Shown: positions 1-9,513 of the stretch, piece by piece | How the letters are laid out: each line of letters opens with the position of its first letter | Position numbering within the stretch: the stretch's first letter is position 1 | Assembly (NCBI RefSeq): GCF_013390595.1 | Contig: NZ_JACAWV010000003.1 | Location: 62,001 to 126,000 of the forward strand | DNA: 64,000 bases | From: Rhizobium sp. RM | Lineage (GTDB): Bacteria; Pseudomonadota; Alphaproteobacteria; Rhizobiales; Rhizobiaceae | Reading direction: 5' to 3' | Program-made: the position numbers and the translations under genes | Notes under the pieces: generated by a model | Seen by the model: only the letters and a program-made list of their open reading frames with translations | Database searches by the model: none | Told to the model about the DNA's origin: nothing

Positions 1-1
1 G

Positions 2-844
2 AGAGAACTGAAGCCATCTTTGGAATGCCGGAAAATCCCCGGTCTTTTCCTGGCTGGGCAGATTAACGGTACAACAGGATATGAAGAGGCTGCGGCGCAG
101 GGACTAGTCGCTGGATTGAATGCTTCGCGCCTCGCAAGTGACGCTGAGCCAGTGTATTTCAGCCGCACGGAATCGTATATCGGTGTGATGATCGATGATC
201 TCACATCGAAAGGCGTCACCGAACCCTATCGCATGTTCACATCCAGAGCGGAATACCGCTTATCGCTTCGTGTCGACAATGCGGATCTTCGGCTAACTCC
301 TCAAGGCATGGCTGCGGGCATCGTTCAAAAAGATCGTTCAGAGCGGTACGCGCGTTTCGTTGACGAACTTGGTCGTGGGCGCGAGTTGATGAAGGAGCTG
401 TCGATCAGCCCTTCGCAAGCTGCAAAGCAGGGATTGAAACTCAACCAGGACGGACAGCGTCGATCGGTTTATGAATTGCTCGCTTACCCCGATATCTCGC
501 TCAGCGATCTCAAGCAGCATTGGCCTGAATTGAACAGCGTGTCCTCTAAGGCTGCCGAAATTCTGGAAATCGAGGCTAGCTACGCGGTTTATATGCAGCG
601 TCAAAGTGCTGACATCATCGACATAAAACGCGACGAAGAAAGAAAGATACCCGCAGATTTCGATTTTCAGTCTTTATCCGGCCTTTCTAACGAACTGAAA
701 CAAAAGCTGGAAAAAGCGCGCCCGGAGAATATTGCACAGGCGGCTCGTGTTGACGGAATGACGCCGGCTGCGATATCGCTGCTGCTCGCCCTTTTGCGGA
801 AGTCCTCGGACGCGCAAAGCCAGAAGTTGCGTTTGCACCAATAG
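2..844 (+). CDS. mnmG: tRNA uridine-5-carboxymethylaminomethyl modification enzyme MnmG, C-terminal part
   Basis: The reading frame is open from the first bases of the window, so only about the last 280 residues of this roughly 620-residue protein are present. MnmG (GidA) works with MnmE to build the cmnm5 group on U34 of certain tRNAs, using FAD. The fragment carries the family signature [17 protein letters not shown] (about residues 18-34 of the fragment), then the [19 protein letters not shown] segment and the helical C-terminal domain that contacts MnmE and tRNA. The TAG stop lies 11 bases before rsmG. The gene order mnmG-rsmG-parA-parB is typical of chromosomes near the replication origin. 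Confidence 0.97.
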   Translation, partial: RELKPSLECRKIPGLFLAGQINGTTGYEEAAAQGLVAGLNASRLASDAEPVYFSRTESYIGVMIDDLTSKGVTEPYRMFTSRAEYRLSLRVDNADLRLTPQGMAAGIVQKDRSERYARFVDELGRGRELMKELSISPSQAAKQGLKLNQDGQRRSVYELLAYPDISLSDLKQHWPELNSVSSKAAEILEIEASYAVYMQRQSADIIDIKRDEERKIPADFDFQSLSGLSNELKQKLEKARPENIAQAARVDGMTPAAISLLLALLRKSSDAQSQKLRLHQ

Positions 845-855
845 CGAGTCTGACG

Positions 856-1473
856 ATGGAGATAAACGGCCAAAGTGTTTCACGTGAAACACAGGAGCGG
901 CTTGAGCTTTTTATCGAGCTTTTCAAGAAATGGAACAAAACCACCAATCTTGTCGCCCCGTCGACCCTGACCGAGCTCTGGAGCCGGCACGTGGCGGACA
1001 GTGCTCAGATTTTCCAGTTGTCTCCTGAACCGAAAAGATGGGTAGACCTAGGAAGCGGCGGTGGCTTTCCCGGCGTTATCACCGCAATATTTCTTGCGGA
1101 GCTGAATGACGGCTGGGTAGATCTCGTTGAAAGCAATAACAAAAAGGCTGCCTTTTTGCGGATCGCTCTCAAAGAAACCGGTGCACGGGGCGCTGTTCAT
1201 CCGGTTCGGATTGAAAAAGCTCCAGAAACCATTCAACGTTGCGATGTCATATCCGCGCGTGCACTCGCTGAGCTCGATCTGCTGTTTGATTATATTCATC
1301 CATGGGCGTCGCGGAATCCAAATTTACGCGCATATTTGAATAAAGGCCGGGATTACGAATCAGAAGTGCAGAAAGCGCGTAGTCGCTGGCAATTCGATCT
1401 GGTAAAACACCGTAGTGCCATTGAGGCAGATTCTGTTGTGCTTGAGATCAGCAACCTCGCTTTGAAGGGCTGA
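856..1473 (+). CDS. rsmG: 16S rRNA (guanine527-N7) methyltransferase RsmG
   Basis: RsmG (GidB) methylates N7 of G527 in 16S rRNA using S-adenosylmethionine. The 205-residue length is normal. The SAM-binding motif [11 protein letters not shown] sits at residues 63-73, and the N-terminal [22 protein letters not shown] segment is typical of the family. Codons 7-12 (SVSRET) are read from a perfect parS palindrome, so this stretch of the protein also serves as a DNA site. It is probably co-transcribed with mnmG upstream and parA 19 bases downstream. Confidence 0.97.
   Translation: MEINGQSVSRETQERLELFIELFKKWNKTTNLVAPSTLTELWSRHVADSAQIFQLSPEPKRWVDLGSGGGFPGVITAIFLAELNDGWVDLVESNNKKAAFLRIALKETGARGAVHPVRIEKAPETIQRCDVISARALAELDLLFDYIHPWASRNPNLRAYLNKGRDYESEVQKARSRWQFDLVKHRSAIEADSVVLEISNLALKG
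876..891. promoter_or_regulatory. parS: parS centromere site (perfect 16-bp palindrome)
   Basis: The sequence TGTTTCACGTGAAACA is the canonical chromosomal parS consensus with no mismatch. It lies inside the 5' part of rsmG, about 1.4 kb before parB. ParB binds here and spreads, and ParA moves the complex during segregation. This is direct sequence identity with the known consensus. Confidence 0.95.
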
Positions 1474-1492
1474 CAACCAAGGCAGGTGCGGT

Positions 1493-2287
1493 ATGATTTT
1501 CGATAAAAACCGGATTATTGCAGTCGCAAATCAGAAGGGTGGCGTTGGAAAAACAACCACTGCTATCAATCTCGCGACGGCATTGGCAGCCATCGGGGAA
1601 CGAGTTCTGATCGTTGATCTCGATCCACAGGGAAACGCCAGCACGGGTCTCGGTATTGATCGTAAGGAGCGCAAGCTATCCTCTTACGATCTTCTCGTTG
1701 GTGATAACTCCGTTGCCGAAGTTGCTGTTCCTACGGCTGTTCCCAATCTGGATATTATCCCATCAACGATGGACTTGCTTGGTTTTGAAATGCAGGTGGC
1801 CAATGCAGCCAACCGAGTTTTCCTTTTGCGAACCGCACTGGAAACGCAAGAGGCAAAAGGATACTCCTACATCCTTCTGGATTGCCCGCCTTCTTTCAAC
1901 TTGCTGACAATGAACGCGATGTCTGCGGCGCATTCCGTGCTTGTCCCATTGCAATGCGAGTTCTTTGCCCTTGAGGGTCTCAGCCAGTTGCTCGACACTG
2001 TCAGTCAGATCCGCAGCTCGGTAAATCCGGGACTTGATATTCAGGGTATTGTGCTGACGATGTTTGATGCGCGCAACAATCTTGCTCAGCAGGTTGTGAG
2101 CGATGTCCGCACGCATCTCGGGGAAAAAGTCTACCATACGCTCATTCCCCGCAATGTCCGTGTGTCTGAGGCGCCGTCATATGGTAAGCCCGCGATCCTT
2201 TACGACCTCAAATGCGCTGGCAGCCAGGCTTATCTGCAGTTGGCGTCCGAGGTGATTCAGAGAGAGCGTTTGCGCAAGGCAGCGTAA
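1493..2287 (+). CDS. parA: Chromosome partitioning ATPase ParA
   Basis: A 264-residue ParA/Soj-type ATPase. The deviant Walker A motif KGGVGKTTT is at residues 15-23, followed by the DLDPQGNAS motif and the DCPPS Walker B region. It binds DNA non-specifically in the ATP state and is stimulated by ParB at parS, pulling origins apart. There is no N-terminal helix-turn-helix extension, as expected for a chromosomal (type Ib-sized) ParA rather than a plasmid RepA. parB follows after 31 bases. Confidence 0.97.
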   Translation: MIFDKNRIIAVANQKGGVGKTTTAINLATALAAIGERVLIVDLDPQGNASTGLGIDRKERKLSSYDLLVGDNSVAEVAVPTAVPNLDIIPSTMDLLGFEMQVANAANRVFLLRTALETQEAKGYSYILLDCPPSFNLLTMNAMSAAHSVLVPLQCEFFALEGLSQLLDTVSQIRSSVNPGLDIQGIVLTMFDARNNLAQQVVSDVRTHLGEKVYHTLIPRNVRVSEAPSYGKPAILYDLKCAGSQAYLQLASEVIQRERLRKAA

Positions 2288-2318
2288 GCTTTCGACGGAA
2301 TGTATGGAGTAAGTTTCT

Positions 2319-3200
2319 ATGAGTGATGATCTTTCCAAACGCCGCCTCGGCCGCGGCCTTGCAGCCTTGATCGGAGAAATGGATCAGCCGGTTCCGGTTG
2401 GTGAGCCGCAGCGTACAGTGAGCGCCGATCGGACAATTCCAATCGAGTTTATCGCTCGTAGCCAGCGAAACCCGCGACGTCATTTCGATGAAAATGAACT
2501 GCAGGATCTGGCGTCGTCCATTCGCCAGCACGGTATTGTTCAGCCGGTTGTCGTTCGTACCGTTTCGGCCAACCGTTATGAAATCATCGCTGGTGAGCGT
2601 CGCTGGCGTGCCGCACAACTGGCTGGATTTACCGAAGTTCCGGTTATCATTCGCGATGTCGACGATCGTACTGCTCTTGAACTGGCGATTGTTGAAAACG
2701 TTCAGCGCTCAGACCTCAATCCGCTTGAAGAGGCGATGGGTTATGAGCAATTGATTGCGGAACATGGTTATACCCAGAACGATCTTGGTGAAATCATCGG
2801 CAAAAGCAGAAGCCACGTCGCCAATAGCCTTCGCCTTCTGAAGCTGCCTGACCCGGTTAGAGACATGCTTTCGGATGGATCGTTGTCCGCCGGACACGCA
2901 CGCGCGCTCGTTTCGACGTCGGACCCTGCAGCTTTGGCAAGAACGATTGTATCGAAAGGCCTTTCTGTTCGCGACGCGGAGCGTCTGGCGCAGAACGATA
3001 TCAAGTCGCAAGGTGAACCTCAGGAAAAACGTTCCTCGGGCGAGAAGGATTCCGATACGATTGCTCTTGAACGTAGCCTGTCGGATGCGCTTGGCCTAGA
3101 TGTCAAGATCAACCACAAGGGAGGTGCAGGTCAAATTAAGATCAGTTACCGCACTCTTGAGCAGTTGGAAGCTGTATGTCGGCTTCTCGAGCAAAAATAA
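2319..3200 (+). CDS. parB: Chromosome partitioning protein ParB
   Basis: A 293-residue ParB/Spo0J protein. The N-terminal KRRLGRGLAALIG (residues 7-19) is the ParA-stimulating peptide. The CTP-binding/clamp motif GERRWRAAQ is at residues 92-100, followed by VENVQRSDLNPLEEA and the central helix-turn-helix (about 140-170, GKSRSHVANSLRLLKLP). The C-terminal part after a charged linker is the dimerisation domain. It binds the parS site in rsmG and probably the degenerate site at 9498. A strong intrinsic terminator follows the stop codon. Confidence 0.97.
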   Translation: MSDDLSKRRLGRGLAALIGEMDQPVPVGEPQRTVSADRTIPIEFIARSQRNPRRHFDENELQDLASSIRQHGIVQPVVVRTVSANRYEIIAGERRWRAAQLAGFTEVPVIIRDVDDRTALELAIVENVQRSDLNPLEEAMGYEQLIAEHGYTQNDLGEIIGKSRSHVANSLRLLKLPDPVRDMLSDGSLSAGHARALVSTSDPAALARTIVSKGLSVRDAERLAQNDIKSQGEPQEKRSSGEKDSDTIALERSLSDALGLDVKINHKGGAGQIKISYRTLEQLEAVCRLLEQK

Positions 3201-3224
3201 GTCTAACTATATGATTTAAATGTT

Positions 3225-3250
3225 AAATCCCGCTTCTAGCGGGATTTTTT
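3225..3250 (+). terminator. Intrinsic terminator after parB
   Basis: A perfect 9-bp inverted repeat (AAATCCCGC / GCGGGATTT) with a five-base TTCTA loop runs straight into a T tract. It lies 25 bases after the parB stop and ends the mnmG-rsmG-parAB unit. Confidence 0.9.
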
Positions 3251-3273
3251 ATTTTGGTTCCGTTTTGACGATC

Positions 3274-3474
3274 TCAGAAGTCGATTGCTCGGCCGTTGAT
3301 TTCGTAGTCACCAAATCGAACCGGCTCAGCGCCGCCGCGCCCTCCGGTTTCAGGAGGCAATTGCATCTCAGCCTGTTGCTTGCGTCGTTCCTCGGCTTCC
3401 TGGAGGGCTCGTTCTGCCGCGGGTGAAAGCTTCTTGCCCACGTGTGTGCTATTGTCGTTGTCGGCGCTCTGCAT
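3274..3474 (-). CDS. DUF1674 small protein, SDHAF4-like (succinate dehydrogenase assembly factor 4 family)
   Basis: A 66-residue protein whose C-terminal half matches the DUF1674 signature: a charged helix, then ETGGRGGAEPVRFGDYEINGRAIDF. Eukaryotic homologues (SDHAF4/Sdh8) bind the flavinated succinate dehydrogenase subunit during assembly. That role is inferred for the bacterial protein. The start at 3474 has a good AAGGAA ribosome binding site in front of it; a longer frame to 3521 lacks one. It is divergent from htpX and its 3' end faces the parB terminator. Confidence 0.8.
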   Translation of the reverse strand: MQSADNDNSTHVGKKLSPAAERALQEAEERRKQQAEMQLPPETGGRGGAEPVRFGDYEINGRAIDF

Positions 3475-3592
3475 GGATTTCCTTCACAATGACGGGATAT
3501 TGAAATGCTTCGATTACCCACCAGATTATATAATGAAACGGGTTTGATAAACCCCGGTATGTCTTTGTTGCCTCAGAAGGAGAATTAAACGG

Positions 3593-4558
3593 ATGAACAT
3601 GATGCGCACGGCAATGCTTCTGGCGTTTATGACCGCGTTGTTCATGGGTGTCGGTTTTCTGATCGGCGGAAAAGGCGGCATGATGATCGCGCTGCTTATC
3701 GCTGCCGGTATGAACCTGTTTTCTTACTGGAACTCGGACAAGATGGTTCTTTCAGCCTATCGCGCCCAGGAGGTGGATGAGCGAAATGCGCCTGAATTTT
3801 TCCATATGATCCGCGACCTGTCGCACAACGCAGGCCTGCCCATGCCGAAGGTCTATATTTATGACAGCCCGCAGCCCAACGCCTTTGCAACAGGTCGAAA
3901 TCCTGACAATGCTGCCGTCGCCGCCTCGACGGGATTGCTGGAGCGTTTGACGCCAGAGGAAGTCGCCGGCGTGATGGCACATGAACTGGCCCACGTTCAA
4001 AACCGCGACACGTTGACGATGACGATTACCGCCACGTTGGCCGGTGCTATTTCGATGCTTGGTAATTTTGCTTTCCTGTTTGGTGGAAATCGCGAGAACA
4101 ACAACAATCCGTTGGGTTTCATCGGTGTGATCGTGGCGATGATCGTCGCGCCTTTGGCAGCCATGCTGGTTCAGATGGCGATCAGCCGTACACGCGAATA
4201 TTCAGCTGATCGCCGGGGTGCAGAGATTTGCGGCAATCCGCTCTGGCTGGCATCTGCGCTGCAGAAGATCGCGGGCATGGCCCAGCGCATTCATAACGAC
4301 GATGCCGAACGTAATCCTGCAACAGCGCATATGTTCATCATCAATCCGTTATCCGGCGAAAGAATGGATAACCTCTTTTCGACCCACCCGAATACCGAAA
4401 ACCGCGTTGCTGCCCTCCATGCGATGGCACAAGAGTTTGGTACGCGAGGATCGACTGCACCGGCGTCCAGTGATAAGCCGTTGCGCAAATCACGTTCTGT
4501 GCCGACCACCGGTTGGGGGCGCGGTAATGAAAACGAGCGTAAGGGACCCTGGTCTTGA
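3593..4558 (+). CDS. htpX: Membrane zinc metalloprotease HtpX
   Basis: A 321-residue M48 family protease of the inner membrane that degrades misfolded membrane proteins. Two hydrophobic segments (about 5-25 and 28-45) precede the HELAH zinc site at residues 130-134. Two further hydrophobic stretches follow (about 140-165 and 175-200), and the third zinc ligand is expected in [14 protein letters not shown]. An AAGGAG ribosome binding site precedes the start. ATG codons at positions 3 and 4 of the protein make the exact start slightly uncertain. It overlaps the rsmB start by four bases. Confidence 0.95.
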   Translation: MNMMRTAMLLAFMTALFMGVGFLIGGKGGMMIALLIAAGMNLFSYWNSDKMVLSAYRAQEVDERNAPEFFHMIRDLSHNAGLPMPKVYIYDSPQPNAFATGRNPDNAAVAASTGLLERLTPEEVAGVMAHELAHVQNRDTLTMTITATLAGAISMLGNFAFLFGGNRENNNNPLGFIGVIVAMIVAPLAAMLVQMAISRTREYSADRRGAEICGNPLWLASALQKIAGMAQRIHNDDAERNPATAHMFIINPLSGERMDNLFSTHPNTENRVAALHAMAQEFGTRGSTAPASSDKPLRKSRSVPTTGWGRGNENERKGPWS

Positions 4559-5940
4559 CATCTGACGTAGAAAAAAAGCCGGCGCGGCGTAACAAAGCAA
4601 GACCGGCAGGTTTCGGGGGCCGTGAAGACGGCCCTTCGTCTTTCCAGGATAAGCCGGGCCTTTCCGCTCGTATCGCAGCAACCCGTATCCTTGCAGCCGT
4701 TCTTGAAAAAAAGACATCGCTGGATGGAATGCTGGATTCTGAAAATGGCAATCCGGTCTATCGCTCTTTGTCCATAGCAGACCGCGCTCTGGTCCGTGCA
4801 ATCGTCAACAGTGCTCTCCGTCACCTCCCGCGTATCGAGGCCGCTCTTTCCATGTTGCTGGACGGGCCACTCCCCCAGGGCGCTCGTTCCCTGCATCATG
4901 TGCTTGTGGTTGGGGCAGCGCAGATGCTTTATCTCGACGTACCGGATCATTCCGCCGTTGATCTCGCTGTCGAGCAAGCACACCGAGATCCCCGCAACAA
5001 GCGTTTCGTCAAGCTCGTGAATGCGGTCCTGAGACGGCTTGGCAGAGAGAAGTCGGAAATCATCGAAGCCATCTCCGAAGTCCCTGTCCTGCCGAAATGG
5101 TTCTTCCAGAGGCTTGTCGAGGCTTATGGTTCCGAAGTTGCGGCGCGGATCTCCGAGGCGCAATTGACGCCCTCCTCCATCGACCTGACGGTCAAGAGTG
5201 ATCCTGCACTATGGGCGGAGAAGCTCGGTGGGACGGTCCTTCCCAATGGCAGCGTTCGCCTTGGCGAATTCGAGGGGCAGATACCGTCTCTCGAGGGATT
5301 TTCTGATGGTCAATGGTGGGTTCAGGACCTGGCAGCGAGCTTGCCCGTCAAGCTTATGGGGGACATTGCCGGTAAGCGCGTCGCCGATTTGTGTGCGGCG
5401 CCTGGTGGCAAGACTGCGCAACTGGCATTGGCGGGCGCGCACGTAACGGCGCTCGATCAATCCGCCAATCGCTTAAAGCGCCTGAAAGAAAATCTCACAC
5501 GACTGGGCCTCACGGCCGAAACCGTCGAAGCCAACATGCTGAAGTTCAACCCGGAGGATCGCTTCGATGCGGTTCTGCTGGACGCTCCGTGTTCGTCGAC
5601 TGGTACCTTGCGCAAACATCCTGACGTTTGCTGGACCAAGGATGAGGCCGATATTGCAAAACTGGCATCGCTTCAGGGGCAGATGCTTCGTCATGCGCTG
5701 ACACTGGTAAATTCCGGCGGTCTCGTCGCCTTTTCAAACTGCTCTCTCGATCCTTCGGAGGGAGAGGCCATGGTTGAGGCGGTCCTTGCAGAAAATCCGG
5801 ATTTTGAGCGTGTGCCTGCGCGCAAGGAAGACTGGCCTGGAATGGAGCTGGCCATCACCGCCAATGGGGATTTGCGTACAACCCCAGATATGTTCGGTGG
5901 AGTAGACGGGTTTTTTAGCAGCGTCTTGCGTAAAAAGTAG
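4555..5940 (+). CDS. rsmB: 16S rRNA (cytosine967-C5) methyltransferase RsmB
   Basis: A 461-residue RsmB/Fmu (NOL1/NOP2/Sun family) enzyme that methylates C967 of 16S rRNA. The N-terminal NusB-like RNA-binding domain covers about residues 40-170. The SAM site CAAPGGKT is at 280-287, and the two catalytic cysteines are C346 (DAPCSSTG) and C396 ([12 protein letters not shown]). The start is TTG, with its last two bases in the TGA stop of htpX, so translation is probably coupled. A charged 30-residue N-terminal tail is longer than in E. coli. Confidence 0.94.
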   Translation: MTSDVEKKPARRNKARPAGFGGREDGPSSFQDKPGLSARIAATRILAAVLEKKTSLDGMLDSENGNPVYRSLSIADRALVRAIVNSALRHLPRIEAALSMLLDGPLPQGARSLHHVLVVGAAQMLYLDVPDHSAVDLAVEQAHRDPRNKRFVKLVNAVLRRLGREKSEIIEAISEVPVLPKWFFQRLVEAYGSEVAARISEAQLTPSSIDLTVKSDPALWAEKLGGTVLPNGSVRLGEFEGQIPSLEGFSDGQWWVQDLAASLPVKLMGDIAGKRVADLCAAPGGKTAQLALAGAHVTALDQSANRLKRLKENLTRLGLTAETVEANMLKFNPEDRFDAVLLDAPCSSTGTLRKHPDVCWTKDEADIAKLASLQGQMLRHALTLVNSGGLVAFSNCSLDPSEGEAMVEAVLAENPDFERVPARKEDWPGMELAITANGDLRTTPDMFGGVDGFFSSVLRKK

Positions 5941-5945
5941 AAACG

Positions 5946-5971
5946 CGCCAAGCTTTTGGCGAATCATTTTA
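5946..5971 (+). terminator. Weak hairpin after rsmB
   Basis: A six-bp stem (CGCCAA / TTGGCG) with a GCTT loop is followed by an A/T-rich run containing TTTT. It is placed right after the rsmB stop, but it is short for a terminator. Confidence 0.4.
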
Positions 5972-6042
5972 AAATTGTAGATAGCGTTCCGGTCGTCGCG
6001 GTTCACTGACAAAAATAAAACATGTGAAACGGGAAACACAGC

Positions 6043-7725
6043 TTGTTAGGGTCTTTTGCAGGTGGCATGAGCGCCGCCGGTCTCGTTTCGCGCATGATAT
6101 ATCGTCGTGTGTGCATCGGTCTTGCGCCGTTGCATATCCACACATTGCGTCTGGCAAATGGCAGTCCTGATGGTCTTGTAGCGGCACCAACCGATCTTCG
6201 CGCAATTGATCCATATTTCGCCGAAGAGTTGTTGCATGGCCGGATTGGTCTTGCGGGACGTGTTCTGGAAACTGGCGGTGCCTCGCCCTTCCAGCTCGAG
6301 TGCCCCTCAATTGTTTTCGAAGAGCGGTTGAACGCTTTCAGTTGGTTGCGACACGTGCGGGCCAGTAAGTCTGGTGAAGCATGTGCAAGAGCGCGCCGGA
6401 TCGTCTCTGACTGGATGTCGGTCAGCGGGAAGCGGACAAGTGGGATTGCCTGGTCACCGGATATTGCTGCACAGCGGTTGATCGCCTGGCTCTCGCATTC
6501 TCCTGTTGTCCTCAATGAGGCCGATGCCGGTTTTTATCGACGCTTTCTGAAAAGCCTGTCTTTCCACGTTCGATATCTCGATCGCATCGCCAAGCACGTG
6601 CCCGATGGCGAAATCAGGCTGCGAATAAGAATAGCTCTGGCCATGGCTTCGATCACCATTCCCACGCGAGCGTCGAAAATTGCGCGCAGTGGAAGGAAGC
6701 TCGCTCAGGAACTGGAGCGGCAGATCCTTCCCGATGGCGGACATGTTTCACGCAATCCGCGGGTGATGCTGGATCTGTTGCTCGACCTTCTGCCGCTTCG
6801 CCAAAGCTATATCAATCTGGGCCATGATCTGCCGCCCGGCCTGGTTCCTGCAGTGGATCGCATGTTTCCGGCTATCCGGTTCTTCCGCCATCAGGGCGGC
6901 GACCTTGCGCTGTTTAACGGAGCAACGGCGACACTCGCGAATGAACTTGTCTCTGTGTTGCGCTATGACGAGACATCGGGAAAACCCTCAAAACTCCTCC
7001 CTGACGTCGCCTATCATCGGCTTGCAGAAGACGAGACGGTGATCATCGTCGATACCGGTTATCCCGGCTCATCGGAGTTGTCGCGCAATGCCCATGCCGG
7101 TTGTCTGTCGTTCGAAATGTCCTGCGGCCGGAACCGCTTTATCGTCAATTCAGGTTTTCCAAGGAACGCTGCACCTGAGTTTCAGGCCGCCAGCCGTTCG
7201 ACTGCCGCCCATTCGACGGTCACACTCGCAGATACGTCATCGTGCCGCCTGTCACGGTCGCGTCTGCTTGGCCCCATCATGGTATCTGGCGTCAGCCATG
7301 TTGAAACGCTGCGCAGCAAGGCGAACGGCAATGACGTTCTACGGGCATCACATGACGGATATCTGAAGTCCTTCGGACTGTTTCACGAGCGCGAAATTGA
7401 GCTCAACCCGACAGGTACAAAAATCAAAGGTCGTGATGCGCTGCGGCTTGAAGATGATGCGGCGAGAATGCCGAGCATCGCCGCCGTGTCGAGGTTCCAT
7501 ATTCATCCGCATATACAGCTTCATCAGGAAGACGAGGAATCGGTCTATATGCAGGCAGCGGATGGTACGACGTGGCTATTGACTGCCCCAGGTCTGGAGC
7601 TCTTTGTGTCTGACGACATTTTCATGGCAGACGCGTCCGGTATCCGTCCCTCACAGCAGATTGAAATTGCCTTCAACCTTGCGAAAACCAGCGAAATTCG
7701 CTGGATCATCGAACGAAAGGCTTAG
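6043..7725 (+). CDS. Heparinase II/III-like family protein
   Basis: A protein of about 560 residues with the C-terminal beta-sandwich of the heparinase II/III family and an alpha-helical toroid N-terminal half. The family includes polysaccharide lyases, but many rhizobial members sit in housekeeping loci between rsmB and purH, as here, and their substrate is unknown. The GGDLALFNGATAT and FEMSCGRNRFIVNSGFP segments are typical. No signal peptide is evident. The start shown is TTG; an ATG eight codons later (6067) is equally possible. Enzyme activity is not established. Confidence 0.8.
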   Translation: MLGSFAGGMSAAGLVSRMIYRRVCIGLAPLHIHTLRLANGSPDGLVAAPTDLRAIDPYFAEELLHGRIGLAGRVLETGGASPFQLECPSIVFEERLNAFSWLRHVRASKSGEACARARRIVSDWMSVSGKRTSGIAWSPDIAAQRLIAWLSHSPVVLNEADAGFYRRFLKSLSFHVRYLDRIAKHVPDGEIRLRIRIALAMASITIPTRASKIARSGRKLAQELERQILPDGGHVSRNPRVMLDLLLDLLPLRQSYINLGHDLPPGLVPAVDRMFPAIRFFRHQGGDLALFNGATATLANELVSVLRYDETSGKPSKLLPDVAYHRLAEDETVIIVDTGYPGSSELSRNAHAGCLSFEMSCGRNRFIVNSGFPRNAAPEFQAASRSTAAHSTVTLADTSSCRLSRSRLLGPIMVSGVSHVETLRSKANGNDVLRASHDGYLKSFGLFHEREIELNPTGTKIKGRDALRLEDDAARMPSIAAVSRFHIHPHIQLHQEDEESVYMQAADGTTWLLTAPGLELFVSDDIFMADASGIRPSQQIEIAFNLAKTSEIRWIIERKA

Positions 7726-7819
7726 TGCTGTTTATTAATCCGGCAAGCTGTGTTAACGCGGCGGCAACCGCCGGATAATCGCCTCCGGCCTGTCCTCCAC
7801 CCATCACGGAGTAAGCCCG

Positions 7820-9436
7820 ATGGCCGTCGCTTCCAAAAAAATCCCCGCCCCCGATAAGGTGAAAATTCGCACCGCACTTCTTTCCGTTTCGGACAAGACA
7901 GACATCATCGAACTGGCGGGCGCACTCGTCAAACTTGGTGTGAAGCTTTTGTCGACGGGCGGAACATCCAAAGCCATTGCTGAAGCTGGCCTGCCCGTCA
8001 CGGATGTGTCGGATATTACCAAGTTCCCGGAGATCATGGACGGTCGCGTCAAGACGCTGCACCCGAATGTTCATGGTGGCCTTCTTGCCATTCGCGACGA
8101 CGCCGACCATGTGGAAGCCATGCGCGCGCACGGCATCGAGGGTATCGATCTTTCCGTTATCAATCTCTATCCGTTCGAAGAGGTTCGCGCCAAGGGCGGC
8201 GATTACCCGACGACGGTTGAAAACATCGACATTGGCGGTCCGGCGATGATCCGCGCCTCGGCCAAGAACCACGCTTATGTGACTGTTGTAACAGACCCCA
8301 GCGATTACCCGGAACTTCTGGAAGCGTTGCAGGCGGATGATGGTCAGACCTGCTATGCATTGCGCCAGAAATTTGCAGCGAAGGCCTATGCCCGTACCGC
8401 CGCTTACGATGCTGTCATTTCCAACTGGTTTGCTGAGGCTCTGTCAATCGAGACACCGCACTACCGCGCAGTCGGCGGCGTTCTGAAAGAAAAGATGCGT
8501 TATGGCGAAAACCCGCACCAGAGCGCTGGTTTCTATCTGACCGGCGAGAAACGTCCGGGTGTTGCAACGGCAACGCTTCTTCAGGGCAAGCAGCTTTCCT
8601 ACAACAATATCAACGATACCGATGCAGCCTATGAGCTCGTTGCGGAGTTTCTGCCGGAAACCGCGCCCGCAGTGGCCATCATCAAGCACGCCAATCCTTG
8701 TGGCGTTGCGACCGGCTCTACACTCCTTGACGCCTACAAGCGCGCGCTGGCATGCGATCCCGTTTCTGCATTCGGTGGCGTGATCGCGCTCAACCGCACG
8801 CTCGATGCCGAAACGGCGGAAGAGATCATCCAGCTTTTCACCGAGGTGATTATCGCACCCGACGTCACCGAAGAGGCAAAGGCCATCGTTGCAAGAAAGC
8901 CGAACCTGCGCCTCCTGTCGGCAGGCGGCCTGCCGGATGCTCGCGCGCCTGGTATTACGGCAAAAACCGTATCTGGGGGTCTTCTGGTTCAAAGCCGCGA
9001 CAATGGCATGGTCGAAGATCTGGATCTGAAGGTCGTTACCAAGCGTGCGCCGACGCCACAGGAACTTGAAGACATGAAGTTTGCCTTCAAGATCGCCAAG
9101 CACGTGAAGTCGAACGCTGTCATCTACGCGAAAGACGGTCAGACGGCTGGTATCGGTGCAGGCCAGATGAGCCGTGTTGATTCCGCCCGTATCGCTGCGC
9201 AGAAGGCGGAAGACGCTGCTAAGGCCATGGGTCTTGCCGAGCCGCTGACCAAGGGTTCGGCAGTCGCTTCGGAAGCCTTCTATCCATTTGCAGACGGCCT
9301 TCTGGCCGCCATCGCTGCAGGGGCAACAGCGGTTATCCAGCCGGGTGGCTCGATGCGCGATCAGGAAGTCATCGACGCCGCAAATGAGCACAATGTGACG
9401 ATGGTATTCACTGGCATGCGCCACTTCCGTCACTAA
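7820..9436 (+). CDS. purH: Bifunctional AICAR formyltransferase / IMP cyclohydrolase PurH
   Basis: A 538-residue enzyme for the last two steps of IMP synthesis. The N-terminal methylglyoxal-synthase-like cyclohydrolase domain (about 15-150) has LLSTGGTSK and [15 protein letters not shown]. The C-terminal formyltransferase domain (about 155-538) has [10 protein letters not shown] and [12 protein letters not shown]. The length and the end GMRHFRH are normal for the family. A good intrinsic terminator follows. The 94-base gap upstream contains a CGGCGG/CCGCCG hairpin that may end the preceding gene. Confidence 0.98.
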   Translation: MAVASKKIPAPDKVKIRTALLSVSDKTDIIELAGALVKLGVKLLSTGGTSKAIAEAGLPVTDVSDITKFPEIMDGRVKTLHPNVHGGLLAIRDDADHVEAMRAHGIEGIDLSVINLYPFEEVRAKGGDYPTTVENIDIGGPAMIRASAKNHAYVTVVTDPSDYPELLEALQADDGQTCYALRQKFAAKAYARTAAYDAVISNWFAEALSIETPHYRAVGGVLKEKMRYGENPHQSAGFYLTGEKRPGVATATLLQGKQLSYNNINDTDAAYELVAEFLPETAPAVAIIKHANPCGVATGSTLLDAYKRALACDPVSAFGGVIALNRTLDAETAEEIIQLFTEVIIAPDVTEEAKAIVARKPNLRLLSAGGLPDARAPGITAKTVSGGLLVQSRDNGMVEDLDLKVVTKRAPTPQELEDMKFAFKIAKHVKSNAVIYAKDGQTAGIGAGQMSRVDSARIAAQKAEDAAKAMGLAEPLTKGSAVASEAFYPFADGLLAAIAAGATAVIQPGGSMRDQEVIDAANEHNVTMVFTGMRHFRH

Positions 9437-9456
9437 GCACTGATACCCAAAATGAA

Positions 9457-9489
9457 AACGGCCCGGAGATCGCTCTTCGGGCCTTTTTT
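9457..9489 (+). terminator. Intrinsic terminator after purH
   Basis: An inverted repeat GGCCCG / CGGGCC with a 12-base loop that can pair further is followed by TTTTTT. It starts about 20 bases after the purH stop. Confidence 0.8.
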
Positions 9490-9497
9490 ATGGTCAG

Positions 9498-9513
9498 TGT
9501 TTCACATGAAACG
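9498..9513. promoter_or_regulatory. parS: Probable second parS site (two mismatches)
   Basis: TGTTTCACATGAAACG matches the parS consensus at 14 of 16 positions and keeps both GTTTCAC and GAAAC half-sites. It lies in the short gap between the convergent purH and altronate dehydratase genes, about 8.6 kb from the perfect site. Sites of this type cluster near parAB on many chromosomes. Confidence 0.7.

Noticed and set aside
6746..6754. TGTTTCACG half-site (and a similar one near 7380)
   Set aside because: Only the left half of parS is present; the right half does not match, so chance is the simpler explanation.
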